Assembly: GCA_036502025.1 (NCBI GenBank)
Contig: DASXZJ010000001.1
Coordinates: forward strand, 1-29,354
From: Bog-473 sp036502025
GTDB lineage: Bacteria; Actinomycetota; Acidimicrobiia; Acidimicrobiales; RAAP-2
Reading direction: 5' to 3'
Length of the DNA stretch: 29,354 nt
The notes below the pieces were generated by a model. That model made no database searches and had not been told where the DNA came from. It was given only the letters and a program-made list of their open reading frames with translations. A program made the position numbers and the translations under genes. Of the stretch, positions 7,378 through 14,682 are shown piece after piece (the stretch's first letter is position 1; each line of letters begins with the position of its first letter).

Positions 7378-9015
7378 ATGACTGATCAGGCCGCTCCGGC
7401 GCCGGCCCATGCGGTGCCTCCGATTGGATTGGTGGGCGACAAGGGGCTGAAGTCCGGCGCCCTCGGCCTGATCTCCTCCACCGTGGTCGGGGTGGCGTCC
7501 ACCGCGCCGGCCTACAGCCTGGCCGCCACGCTCGGCTTCGTGGTCATCGCCATCAACGGCCTGCAGGCGCCCATCATCACCATCCTGGCCTTCGTCCCGA
7601 TGCTGTTCATCTCCTACGGCTACAAGGAGATGAACTACGCCGACCCCGACTGTGGCACCACCTTCACCTGGGGGGCCCGGGCCTTCGGTCCCAAGACGGG
7701 GTGGTTGGGCGGTTGGGGCATCGTGGCGGCCGACCTGTTGGTCATGGCCAGCCTGGCCCAGGTCGCCGGCCAGTACGTCTTCCTGCTCTTCAACTCCAAC
7801 AGCATTGGGGGTGACTCCAGCAGCGGCTGGGTGCTCCTGGTCGGCGTGGCCTGGATCATCGTCATGACGGCCATCTGCTACGTCGGGATCGAGATCTCGG
7901 CCAACTTCCAGAAGGCGCTGCTGGGGATCGAGCTCACCATGCTCCTGGTGCTCTCGGTGGTGGCGCTGTACAAGGTGGGGGCCGGCACCGCGCCGGTGGG
8001 CCACCTCGTGCCCAGCGTGTCGTGGTTCAATCCCTTCCACAACTTCACCTTCTCGGGGTTCATGGTCGGTTTCACCCTGATGCTCTTCATCTACTGGGGC
8101 TGGGACACCACGGTGTCGGTGAACGAGGAGACGAAGGACTCCCAGACCACACCCGGGCGCGCCGCCGTGCTCTCCACCCTGGTGCTGCTGGCCACGTACG
8201 CCCTGGTGGTTTTGGCCACACAGTCCTACGCCGGCATCGGGACGAAAGGTATAGGTCTTCAAAACTCGGCCAACACGGGCGACGTGCTCAATGTCCTTGG
8301 CCACTCCATCTTCGGCACCTCGGGCTTCGGCAACGTGCTCAGCCATCTCCTCATCCTCATGGTGCTGAGCTCGGCCGCCGCCTCCACGCAGACGACGATC
8401 CTGCCGACGGCTCGCACCACGCTGTCCATGGCCGTCTACAAGGCGATCCCCTCCGCCTTCGGCAAGATCCATCAGAAGTACCTGACGCCGACGGTGTCGA
8501 CGCTGGCCATGGGGGGAGTATCGATCATCTTGTACGTGGCGATGAACTACCTCACCTCGGGTGGCTCGGTGATCGTCGACTCGGTATCGGCCCTGGGTGT
8601 GATGATCGCCTTCTACTACGGTCTGACCGGATTCACCTGCGTCTGGTACTACCGAGCCACGCTGACCGAGAGCGCGCGCAACTTGTGGCTCCGGGGCATC
8701 ATTCCGCTACTCGGTGCGCTCATCCTGTGGTTCTGCATGGGGTGGTCGTTCTGGTACTACTGGAACGCTGCCAATAGCGATACCAGCTGGAAAGTTCCCG
8801 GGACCCACCGGATCATCGGCGGCGTGTTCATCCTCGATATCGGTGTCCTGCTGCTCGGCATCATCTTGATGTACGCGTTCCAGGCGATCCGACCCGCCTA
8901 CTTCCGGGGCGAGGTCCTCAACCGCGACACGCCGACCCGGGTGCCCCAGGACATCGGGGTCGAGGTCGGCCTGTTCGGCATCGACCCCTTCGAGGAGGCC
9001 GACTCCACCACCTGA
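7378..9015 (+). CDS. APC-superfamily amino-acid permease
   Basis: This 545-residue protein has about twelve to fourteen hydrophobic segments. It opens with the APC-type sequence GLISSTVVGVASTAPAYSLAA near residues 30-50, the unwound TM1 substrate-binding region of this superfamily. It should import an amino acid or related amine by proton coupling; the substrate cannot be told from sequence. The hydrophilic N-terminus (about 27 residues) and C-terminus (about 40 residues) are cytoplasmic by family topology. The ATG at 7378 follows a purine-rich Shine-Dalgarno GAAAGGA ending 9 bases upstream. It stands alone, with a hairpin after the stop, so it is probably monocistronic. Confidence 0.92.
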   Translation: MTDQAAPAPAHAVPPIGLVGDKGLKSGALGLISSTVVGVASTAPAYSLAATLGFVVIAINGLQAPIITILAFVPMLFISYGYKEMNYADPDCGTTFTWGARAFGPKTGWLGGWGIVAADLLVMASLAQVAGQYVFLLFNSNSIGGDSSSGWVLLVGVAWIIVMTAICYVGIEISANFQKALLGIELTMLLVLSVVALYKVGAGTAPVGHLVPSVSWFNPFHNFTFSGFMVGFTLMLFIYWGWDTTVSVNEETKDSQTTPGRAAVLSTLVLLATYALVVLATQSYAGIGTKGIGLQNSANTGDVLNVLGHSIFGTSGFGNVLSHLLILMVLSSAAASTQTTILPTARTTLSMAVYKAIPSAFGKIHQKYLTPTVSTLAMGGVSIILYVAMNYLTSGGSVIVDSVSALGVMIAFYYGLTGFTCVWYYRATLTESARNLWLRGIIPLLGALILWFCMGWSFWYYWNAANSDTSWKVPGTHRIIGGVFILDIGVLLLGIILMYAFQAIRPAYFRGEVLNRDTPTRVPQDIGVEVGLFGIDPFEEADSTT

Positions 9016-9016
9016 C

Positions 9017-9036
9017 CCGGCGCGGCGCGACGCCGG
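9017..9036 (+). terminator. GC-rich hairpin after the permease gene
   Basis: CCGGCG (9017-9022) pairs with CGCCGG (9031-9036) around an 8-base loop, starting two bases after the permease stop. No U-tract follows. A second hairpin, GGCCGC-GGT-GCGGCC at 9060-9074, lies closer to the next gene and could shape its leader. Confidence 0.4.
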
Positions 9037-9100
9037 CGAGTTCCGCTAAACCGGGTAGTGGCCGCGGTGCGGCCGTCGGAGAGATCTTGATGGAGGGCGA

Positions 9101-9856
9101 ATGACACAGACATTGACGGGGACGGTCGTACTCGTCACCGGTGCCAGCAGTGGGATCGGCGAGGCCACCGCGGTGGCGCTGGCCGAGGAGGGGGCATCGA
9201 TCGCCCTGGTGGCGCGTCGGCGGGACCGGCTCGAAGCGCTGGCCGAGCGGATCGGTGACCGCGGGCTGGTGATTGAGGCCGACGTGACCGACCGGGAGCA
9301 GGCCAGCCGCGCCGTGGCGACCGCGCGGTCGGAGTTCGGTCGCCTCGACACCCTGGTGAACAACGCCGGGGTCATGCTGCTCGGCCCCATCGTCGGCGCA
9401 CCGATCGAGGAGTGGGAGCGCATGGTGCACCTCAACGTGCTGGGGTTGCTCTACTGCACGCACGCCGCCCTGCCCCACCTGCTCGCCGCCGCCGAAAGTG
9501 AGCCCCGATCGGTGGCCGACGTCGTCAACGTGAGCTCGGTGGCGGGCCGGGTCGCCCGCCTCAACAGCGGCGTGTACAACGCCACCAAGTGGGGTGTGGG
9601 TGCGTTCAGCGAGTCGCTGCGCCAGGAGGTCACGGCGCGGCACGTGCGCGTGACCATCATCGAGCCCGGAGCCACGGCCACCGAACTGGCCTCGCACAAC
9701 CGTCCGGAGATTCTCGAAGGCATGGCCCAGACCTTCGGCGGCATCGAGATGCTCCAGGCCGACGACATCGCCAACAGCGTGCGCTATGCCGTGACGCAGC
9801 CCCGCCACGTGGCGGTCAACGAGATCCTGATCCGGCCGACCGAGCAGGAGCGTTGA
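9101..9856 (+). CDS. SDR-family NAD(P)-dependent oxidoreductase
   Basis: This 251-residue classical short-chain dehydrogenase has the cofactor motif TGASSGIG at residues 13-20 and NNAG at 87-90. The catalytic set is complete: Ser146, Tyr159 and Lys163 (NVSS and YNATK). The basic residues after the second beta strand (ARRRDR) favour NADP(H) over NAD(H). Its substrate is unknown; the overall pattern resembles YdfG/serine-3-dehydrogenase-like members that reduce or oxidise small hydroxy compounds. The ATG at 9101 follows GGAGGG at 9092-9097. The stop is followed directly by the P-loop kinase gene, and a second SDR comes next, so the three are probably co-transcribed. Confidence 0.93.
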   Translation: MTQTLTGTVVLVTGASSGIGEATAVALAEEGASIALVARRRDRLEALAERIGDRGLVIEADVTDREQASRAVATARSEFGRLDTLVNNAGVMLLGPIVGAPIEEWERMVHLNVLGLLYCTHAALPHLLAAAESEPRSVADVVNVSSVAGRVARLNSGVYNATKWGVGAFSESLRQEVTARHVRVTIIEPGATATELASHNRPEILEGMAQTFGGIEMLQADDIANSVRYAVTQPRHVAVNEILIRPTEQER

Positions 9857-9859
9857 GCC

Positions 9860-10417
9860 ATCAAACGGGTCTCGTTGATCGGGAGCGCCGGATCGGGCAA
9901 GACGACGGTGGCGACCGAGTTGGCCCGGGCGCTCGGGTGCGATCACATTGAGCTCGATGCCATCTTCCACCAGCCGGGGTGGACCCACCCCGAGCCCGAG
10001 GCGTTCCGCCGTCAGGTCCAGGCGGCGCTGTCGGCCCCGGCGTGGGTGGCCGACGGCAACTACTCGGCCGTGCGCGATCTCGTGTGGCAGAAGGCCGACA
10101 CCGTGATCTGCCTGGACTTCCCGCGGCCGGTTGTGATGTACCGCCTCATCCGGCGCAGCCTGCGGCGCGCCTACCGCCAGACCGAGCTGTGGAACGGCAA
10201 CCGTGAGTCGTTCGCCAACCTGTTCTCCCTCAACCCGGACCGATCGATCATCGCCTGGTCGTTCTCGCGCCACGCCCTCTACCGCCGCCGCTATGCCGAC
10301 GCAACGGTGGATCCCCAATGGTCCGGCGTGCAGTTCATCGCCCTGCAGTCCTCGACGCAGGTCACCCAGTTCCTCATCAACGCGCAGCGCTTCGCCGAGC
10401 GGGGAGGGGCGACGTAG
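9860..10417 (+). CDS. P-loop kinase-like ATPase (adenylate kinase/FlaR 'topology modulation' type)
   Basis: The protein contains Walker A GSAGSGKTT immediately after a first beta strand, then LDAIFHQPGW and DGNYSAVRD. These match small P-loop proteins often labelled DNA topology modulation protein FlaR or adenylate-kinase-like; a true substrate is not established. The arginine-rich segment RLIRRSLRRAYRQ around residue 100 looks like a lid or phosphate-binding element. The start is unclear. The only standard in-frame start after the upstream stop is TTG at 9875, which would cut into the first beta strand. ATC at 9860 lies 9 bases after GGAG (9847-9850) and would give the usual N-terminus KRVSLIGS. 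I therefore use 9860, giving 185 residues. Confidence 0.8.
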   Translation: MKRVSLIGSAGSGKTTVATELARALGCDHIELDAIFHQPGWTHPEPEAFRRQVQAALSAPAWVADGNYSAVRDLVWQKADTVICLDFPRPVVMYRLIRRSLRRAYRQTELWNGNRESFANLFSLNPDRSIIAWSFSRHALYRRRYADATVDPQWSGVQFIALQSSTQVTQFLINAQRFAERGGAT

Positions 10418-11193
10418 TGGATCTCGAGTTGGCCGCCAAGGTCGTCCTGATCACCGGCGGCACCGACGGGCTCGGTCTGGCCCTGGCCACCCGGTTGGCG
10501 CAGGAGGGTGGCGCGGTGGCGATCTGCGGTCGCGACGCCGACCGCCTGGCCGCGGCCCACGCCAGCGTGCAGGCCGCCGGCGGTGAGGTCCTGGCCGTGC
10601 GGGCCGACATGGAGCGGGCCGAGGACATCAGGGAGTTCGTCGAGGCGGCCGAGGCGCGCTGGGGCCGGATCGACGGCGTGGTGCACAATGCCGGCCGGAG
10701 CGCGGGCGGTGCCTTGGAGTCCATCGACGACGCCACCTGGGAGGGCGACCTGCAGCTCAAATTGATGGGGGCGGTGCGGCTGACCCGAATGGCCCTGCCC
10801 CGCTTGCGCGAGAGCCGGGGGTCGGTCCTCTTCACGCTGGCCACCTCGGCCAAGGCGCCCGGTGCCTCCAGCGCCCCGAGCTCGGTGTCCCGGGCGGCCG
10901 GCATGGCGCTCATGAAGTCGTTGTCCAAGGAGTTGGGTCCCGACGGCGTCCGGGTCAACGCGATACTGATCGGGCTCATCCAGAGCGGGCAGTGGGTCCG
11001 GCGGGCCGCCGCGGCGGGGGTGCCCCTCCCAGCCTTCTACGAGCAGATGGCGGAGGGCGCCGGGATCCCGCTGGGCCGGGTCGGGCGCAGCGAGGAGTTC
11101 GCCGACCTGGCCAGCTTCCTGCTCTCGGCCCGCGCCTCGTACCTCAGCGGCACGGCCATCAACCTCGACGGCGGTCTGTCACCCGCCGTCTGA
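10417..11193 (+). CDS. SDR-family protein lacking the canonical Tyr-Lys pair
   Basis: This 258-residue protein has a good Rossmann start, TGGTDGLG at residues 13-20, HNAG at 90-93 and a normal C-terminal SGTAINLDGG element. Where classical SDRs carry YxxxK, it has SSVSRAAGMAL: Ser155 and Arg159 occupy the Tyr and Lys positions, 11 and 15 residues after Ser144. It may belong to a divergent SDR subgroup with altered chemistry, or bind rather than turn over its ligand. The GTG at 10417 shares one base with the upstream TAG and follows GGGGAGGGG at 10401-10409. A start at 10318 would add an out-of-family stretch antisense-like to the kinase gene. It follows the kinase in one transcription unit. 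Confidence 0.88.
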   Translation: MDLELAAKVVLITGGTDGLGLALATRLAQEGGAVAICGRDADRLAAAHASVQAAGGEVLAVRADMERAEDIREFVEAAEARWGRIDGVVHNAGRSAGGALESIDDATWEGDLQLKLMGAVRLTRMALPRLRESRGSVLFTLATSAKAPGASSAPSSVSRAAGMALMKSLSKELGPDGVRVNAILIGLIQSGQWVRRAAAAGVPLPAFYEQMAEGAGIPLGRVGRSEEFADLASFLLSARASYLSGTAINLDGGLSPAV

Positions 11194-11200
11194 GGCTGGA

Positions 11201-11401
11201 TCAGTTGTAGCCCTCCATGTGGGTGGCGTCCCCCGAGCCCGACGGGTCCAACGAGATGTCGAAGCCGTCGATGCGGTCCAGTCGGGTCACCGCGTCGACG
11301 ACTTCGTGGTCCTCGCCCATCCGCCCCTCGGCCAGGTCCCCGCCCAGAAATGCCGCGTAAAGGTGCACCGGGGTGCGCGTAGCGAGTACGAAGGGGGACA
11401 T
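11201..11401 (-). CDS. small protein resembling an internally deleted DUF1543 protein
   Basis: The minus strand encodes 66 residues with strong third-position G/C bias, especially the last 30 codons, so this is a real or recently real gene. The N-terminal part VHLYAAFLGGDLAEGRMGEDHEVV and the C-terminal part VDAVTRLDRIDGFDISL look like the two ends of the DUF1543 domain as I remember it. About 25-30 residues that normally separate them are missing. The ATG at 11401 has AGGA three bases upstream; a GTG at 11368 would give the family-like start MHLYAAFLGG. It is convergent with the SDR and divergent from the epimerase, whose ATG overlaps this one. Function is unknown; it could be a decaying remnant. 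Confidence 0.55.
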   Translation of the reverse strand: MSPFVLATRTPVHLYAAFLGGDLAEGRMGEDHEVVDAVTRLDRIDGFDISLDPSGSGDATHMEGYN

Positions 11402-12320
11402 GTGTCCTGACGCGATAGTTGGCCGCAAGGTCGTGATCACCGGCGTGACCGGCCAGGTGGCCCAGCCGCTGGCGGTCGCCCTGGCCCGCAACAACGAGGT
11501 GTACGGGGCGGCCCGCTTCGCCGATCCGGCGGCCCGTGACTCCCTCGAGGCGGCCGGCGTCCACTGCGTGCCGATCGACCTGTTGGAGGGTGACGTCGCG
11601 CGACTGCCCAGCGACGCCGACTTCGTCCTGCACTTCGCGGTGGCCAAGACGAACGATTGGGAGACCGATCTGGCGGCGAACAGTGGCGGCCTGGCCTACC
11701 TCATGGAGCACCACCAGAACGCCTCGGCGTTCCTGCACTGCTCGACGACCGGGGTGTACAAACCCCAAGGCCATCGCCGGTTCGCCGAGGACGGCCCGCT
11801 CGGTGACAACCACGGCGTGTGGCCGTTCCTACGGACCTACAGCATCTGCAAGATCGCCGCGGAGGGGACGGCCCGGTGGGCGGCGCAACGCTTCTCGCTG
11901 CCCACGACCATCGCGCGCCTCTCGGTCCCCTATGGCGACCGTGGCGGGTGGCCGGCCATTCACCTGCACATGATGCTGTCGGGCCAGGCCGTTCCGGTGC
12001 ACGTCGACGCCCCGAGCGTGTACCACCCGCTGCACGCCGACGACATTCTGGCCATGGTGCCGCGCCTGCTCGAGGTGGCGTCGGTGCCGGCGACGACGGT
12101 GAACTGGGGCGGCAGCCAAGCGGTCAGCATCGAGGAGTGGTGCGACTACCTGGCCGGCCTGGTGGGGATCGAAGCCCGCTTCGAACCGACCGAGTTCACC
12201 ATCGACAGCGTCCAGATCGACACCACCCGCATGCACGAGCTGATCGGGGAGACGACGGTCGACTGGCGCGACGGCATGCGACGAATGGCCAAGGCGCTGC
12301 ACCCCGACCAGGTGAACTGA
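11400..12320 (+). CDS. NAD-dependent epimerase/dehydratase (extended SDR)
   Basis: The protein of 306 residues has the cofactor-binding motif GVTGQVA near its start (residues 15-21). It also has the segment CSTTGVYKP and the active-site pair YSICK, whose Tyr and Lys are about residues 147 and 151. The loop IARLSVPYGDRGG matches the substrate-binding region of nucleotide-sugar epimerases and related reductases. The likely reaction is epimerisation, dehydration or reduction of a sugar or similar ligand, with substrate unknown. ATG at 11400 follows AAGGGGG closely; GTG at 11373, 9 bases after AAAGG, is an alternative adding nine residues. The acetyltransferase gene begins 2 bases after the stop, so both belong to one transcript. 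Confidence 0.88.
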   Translation: MCPDAIVGRKVVITGVTGQVAQPLAVALARNNEVYGAARFADPAARDSLEAAGVHCVPIDLLEGDVARLPSDADFVLHFAVAKTNDWETDLAANSGGLAYLMEHHQNASAFLHCSTTGVYKPQGHRRFAEDGPLGDNHGVWPFLRTYSICKIAAEGTARWAAQRFSLPTTIARLSVPYGDRGGWPAIHLHMMLSGQAVPVHVDAPSVYHPLHADDILAMVPRLLEVASVPATTVNWGGSQAVSIEEWCDYLAGLVGIEARFEPTEFTIDSVQIDTTRMHELIGETTVDWRDGMRRMAKALHPDQVN

Positions 12321-12322
12321 GC

Positions 12323-12799
12323 GTGGTGCACTTCGAGATCTGCGACCCCGGGGTGCCACCGGCGTCCGACCTCCTGGCCGAGATGACGGTCGAGCTCAAC
12401 GAGGTCTACGCCACGCTCACCCGCCTCGACACCCCGGTGGTCTCACCCGAAGAGCTCAAGCCTCCCGGGGGCGCCTACCTGGTGGGTTGGGAGGAGGGGA
12501 AGGCGGTGGCCGGAGGCGGTCTGCGCCAGCTCGCTCCTGGACTGGCGGAGATCAAGCGCATGTACGTACGACCCGACGCCCGCTCGCGGGGGCTGGCGGC
12601 CGCGCTGCTCGGTGCCCTCGAAGACGCCGCCGCGGCGTCGGGTTACCGCTCCGTGCGACTCGACACCGGCCCCCGGCAGCAGCACGCCCTCAACCTCTAC
12701 CGCCGTTCGGGCTACGTGGAGGTCCCGCCGTACAACGACAACCCCTTCGCCTGCTACTGGGCCGAGAAGGAGTTGGCGGAGCCGCCGCCCCAGAGTTAG
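12323..12799 (+). CDS. GNAT-family N-acetyltransferase
   Basis: This 158-residue protein has the acetyl-CoA-binding motif A at about residues 80-96 (MYVRPDARSRGLAAALL) and the C-terminal ALNLYRRSGYVEV typical of GNAT enzymes. It would transfer an acetyl group from acetyl-CoA to a small amine or protein; the acceptor is unknown. GTG at 12323 is chosen because AGGTGA (12310-12315) lies 7 bases upstream; the next codon is also GTG. The frame is open far upstream only as a shadow of the epimerase gene. The stop overlaps the convergent DoxX-like gene by 3 bases. Confidence 0.9.
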   Translation: MVHFEICDPGVPPASDLLAEMTVELNEVYATLTRLDTPVVSPEELKPPGGAYLVGWEEGKAVAGGGLRQLAPGLAEIKRMYVRPDARSRGLAAALLGALEDAAAASGYRSVRLDTGPRQQHALNLYRRSGYVEVPPYNDNPFACYWAEKELAEPPPQS

Positions 12800-13191
12800 G
12801 GGGTCGCGCCCCGGCGTGTGGGCCGCGCCTGGAGGGCGGCCCAGATCATGGGGATCTGCAGCGGCATCCGCGCCCACGCCACGGCGGCCTTGTCGGCCGG
12901 TCCGGGGTTGCGGCCGGTCCCGGCATCGAGCGTCATCTGGAGGTGGACGGGAAACACGCCGACCAGGAGGGCCGCGCTGGCCGGCCCGCCCCACGACGTC
13001 CGCCGCAGTAGCCCTCCGGCGCAGATCAGTTCGACCACCCCGCTCAGGTAGATCAATTTCTTGTGATGGCGGTCAGGGATCACCCTGGGCATGCCCGAGG
13101 CGAACGTATCCGGGCGGACCAGATGGATGATGCCGCTGCCGACGAACATCGCCGCCAGGACCTGCGGGGCACGCCGGCGAATTCGACTCAT
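12796..13191 (-). CDS. DoxX-like small integral membrane protein
   Basis: This 131-residue protein has four hydrophobic segments, with the N-terminal signature GSGIIHLVRPDTFASGMPRVIP followed by a KKLIYLSGVVELICAGGLL helix. This pattern is shared by DoxX/MauE-like proteins annotated as DoxX family membrane protein. Their role is poorly defined; some act with oxidoreductases in thiol or quinone metabolism. The ATG at 13191 is supported by the loss of coding character upstream, although the frame stays open as an antisense shadow of the GH4 gene. It is divergent from the sugar operon and convergent with the acetyltransferase. Confidence 0.85.
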   Translation of the reverse strand: MSRIRRRAPQVLAAMFVGSGIIHLVRPDTFASGMPRVIPDRHHKKLIYLSGVVELICAGGLLRRTSWGGPASAALLVGVFPVHLQMTLDAGTGRNPGPADKAAVAWARMPLQIPMIWAALQARPTRRGATP

Positions 13192-13199
13192 GGCCTCGG

Positions 13200-13205
13200 A
13201 CTGTA
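13200..13205 (-). promoter_or_regulatory. -10-like box of a possible leaderless DoxX-like transcript
   Basis: TACAGT on the minus strand (13205-13200) fits TANNNT and ends 8 bases before the ATG at 13191. No Shine-Dalgarno sequence is visible. No -35 element at 17 bases was found, so this is tentative. Confidence 0.35.
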
Positions 13206-13250
13206 ACGGAGATCGGCTCGGCGCCCCCGAAGCTCGACGTCGAGGCGCCG

Positions 13251-13256
13251 TAGACT
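13251..13256 (+). promoter_or_regulatory. -10-like box of a possible leaderless sugar-operon transcript
   Basis: TAGACT fits the actinobacterial -10 TANNNT and ends 7 bases before the ATG at 13264, which would place transcription start at the A of ATG. There is no Shine-Dalgarno sequence before this gene. A clear -35 element is absent. Confidence 0.42.
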
Positions 13257-13263
13257 CACGCGC

Positions 13264-14622
13264 ATGTCGGAGCGCACCCAGGTGACGATCATCGGCGGCG
13301 GGAGCTACCAGTGGGGACCCGAACTGATGGCGGACCTCTTCGGCACGCCGTCGCTGGCCGGCATGCGTCTCGTGCTCCAGGACATCGACCCGGCTCCCCT
13401 GCCCAAGATGGAAGCGCTGGCCCACCGGGTGAACGACGCCCTCGGGGCCAAGGCGACCATCGCGGCGACGACGGACCAGAAGGCCGCGCTCGACGGTGCG
13501 GACTTTGTGATCGTCTGCATCTCGACCGGCGGGTTCCGTTCCATGGCGGTGGACCTGGACGTGCCCGCGGCCCATGGCATCACCCAGACGGTGGGCGACA
13601 GCGTCGGACCGGGAGGGATCAACCGCGCCCTGCGCAACGTCCCGGTCCTGGTCGGCATCGGCCACGGCATGGAGGAGCAGTGTCCCGACGCCTGGCTCTT
13701 CAACATCACCAATCCGATGACCACGCTGACCCGGGCCGTGTGCCGGGAGACCACCATCAAGACGGTCGGGCTCTGCCATGAGGTGGGCAACTTCTGCATG
13801 GACCTGGCCATCGCGCTGGGGAAGCCGGCCGAGGCCGTACAGCCGTCGGTGACCGGGGTGAACCACTTCCCGGTGCTGACCTCGCTCACCGTCGACGGCG
13901 CCGACGGGTTCGAGATACTGCGGGAGCTGATCGAGGAGGTCGGCGGCCTCGATGCGCTGGCGCCCTACCCCGGCCGGCCCGAAGCGGAGAAATTCTCCAA
14001 GCTCGACTTCGCGCAGCGCCATCTGCTCAAGCTGATCCTCCTGGAGCGGTGGGGCACCTTCCCGGCGGCCGGGGACCGCCACATCGCCGAGTTCGTTGCC
14101 TTTGCGCTCACCCCCGAGTCGGACTGGGGTGCGGCCTACAACATCGAATTGAGCCCCATCTCGCGGCGGGAGAAGCACCAGGCCGGCTACATCGCCGATG
14201 TCGAGGCGTGGTTGGCCGGCACCAAGGACCTGCAGACATGGCAGTCGGGCGAGCTCCCCTCGCCGATGATCGAAGCCATGCTGACCGACGTGCCCTTCGA
14301 GGCGCCGGTGAACGTACCCAACACCGGTCAGGCGCCCGGCCTGCCGGCGGACGCCGTGCTGGAGTCGATCTGCGTGATCGACGGGCAGGGCATCCGTGGC
14401 CGCGACCGGTCGCGCCTGCCCGCCCCCTACGACGAGATAGTCCGCCGGCACGTGGCCACCCAGGAGCTCACCGTCGAGGCGGCGCTCCGGGGTGATCGGG
14501 CCCTGGCCGGCGAGGCCTTCGCGCTCGATCCCTTGGCCGGTCGGGGTGATCTGGGGGAGACCGACGCCATGGTGGATGAGCTCCTGGCCGGCACGGCCGA
14601 GTGGCTGCCCCAGTTCGCGTAG
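13264..14622 (+). CDS. glycoside hydrolase family 4 (alpha-glucosidase/galactosidase or 6-phospho-glycosidase type)
   Basis: This 452-residue cytoplasmic enzyme shows the NAD-dependent GH4 fold. The NAD-binding motif GGGSYQWGP is at residues 11-19, GDSVGPGG at 111-118 and TNPM around Asn150. The metal-site residues are Cys171 (GLCHE) and His201 (GVNHF). GH4 enzymes open glycosidic bonds by transient oxidation at C3 followed by elimination, using NAD+ and Mn2+. The segment PAAGDRHIAEF near residue 270 differs from the Tyr-containing element of the best-known members, so the substrate is not assigned. It is the first gene of the sugar operon and probably releases the monosaccharide that the downstream dehydrogenase, kinase and aldolase process. 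Confidence 0.9.
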   Translation: MSERTQVTIIGGGSYQWGPELMADLFGTPSLAGMRLVLQDIDPAPLPKMEALAHRVNDALGAKATIAATTDQKAALDGADFVIVCISTGGFRSMAVDLDVPAAHGITQTVGDSVGPGGINRALRNVPVLVGIGHGMEEQCPDAWLFNITNPMTTLTRAVCRETTIKTVGLCHEVGNFCMDLAIALGKPAEAVQPSVTGVNHFPVLTSLTVDGADGFEILRELIEEVGGLDALAPYPGRPEAEKFSKLDFAQRHLLKLILLERWGTFPAAGDRHIAEFVAFALTPESDWGAAYNIELSPISRREKHQAGYIADVEAWLAGTKDLQTWQSGELPSPMIEAMLTDVPFEAPVNVPNTGQAPGLPADAVLESICVIDGQGIRGRDRSRLPAPYDEIVRRHVATQELTVEAALRGDRALAGEAFALDPLAGRGDLGETDAMVDELLAGTAEWLPQFA

Positions 14623-14623
14623 C

Positions 14624-14648
14624 GTCGCACCTGGTCACCCGGTGCGAC
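14624..14648 (+). promoter_or_regulatory. perfect 8-bp inverted repeat between first and second sugar-operon genes
   Basis: GTCGCACC (14624-14631) and GGTGCGAC (14641-14648) pair perfectly around a 9-base loop, starting one base after the GH4 stop. No U-tract follows. It could lower expression downstream, protect mRNA ends, or be a DNA operator. The dehydrogenase has its own strong ribosome-binding site after it. Confidence 0.5.
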
Positions 14649-14682
14649 ACCGGGCTGAAGCATCCAGCAGCCGGAGGACACA

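Noticed and set aside
7111..8472. Minus-strand frame of about 450 codons
   Set aside because: Antisense to the sigma factor and the APC permease; composition is low-complexity and no domain is visible.
13192..14451. Upstream extension of the DoxX-like gene on the minus strand
   Set aside because: The extension is antisense to the GH4 gene. The recognised DoxX-like domain starts exactly at the ATG at 13191.
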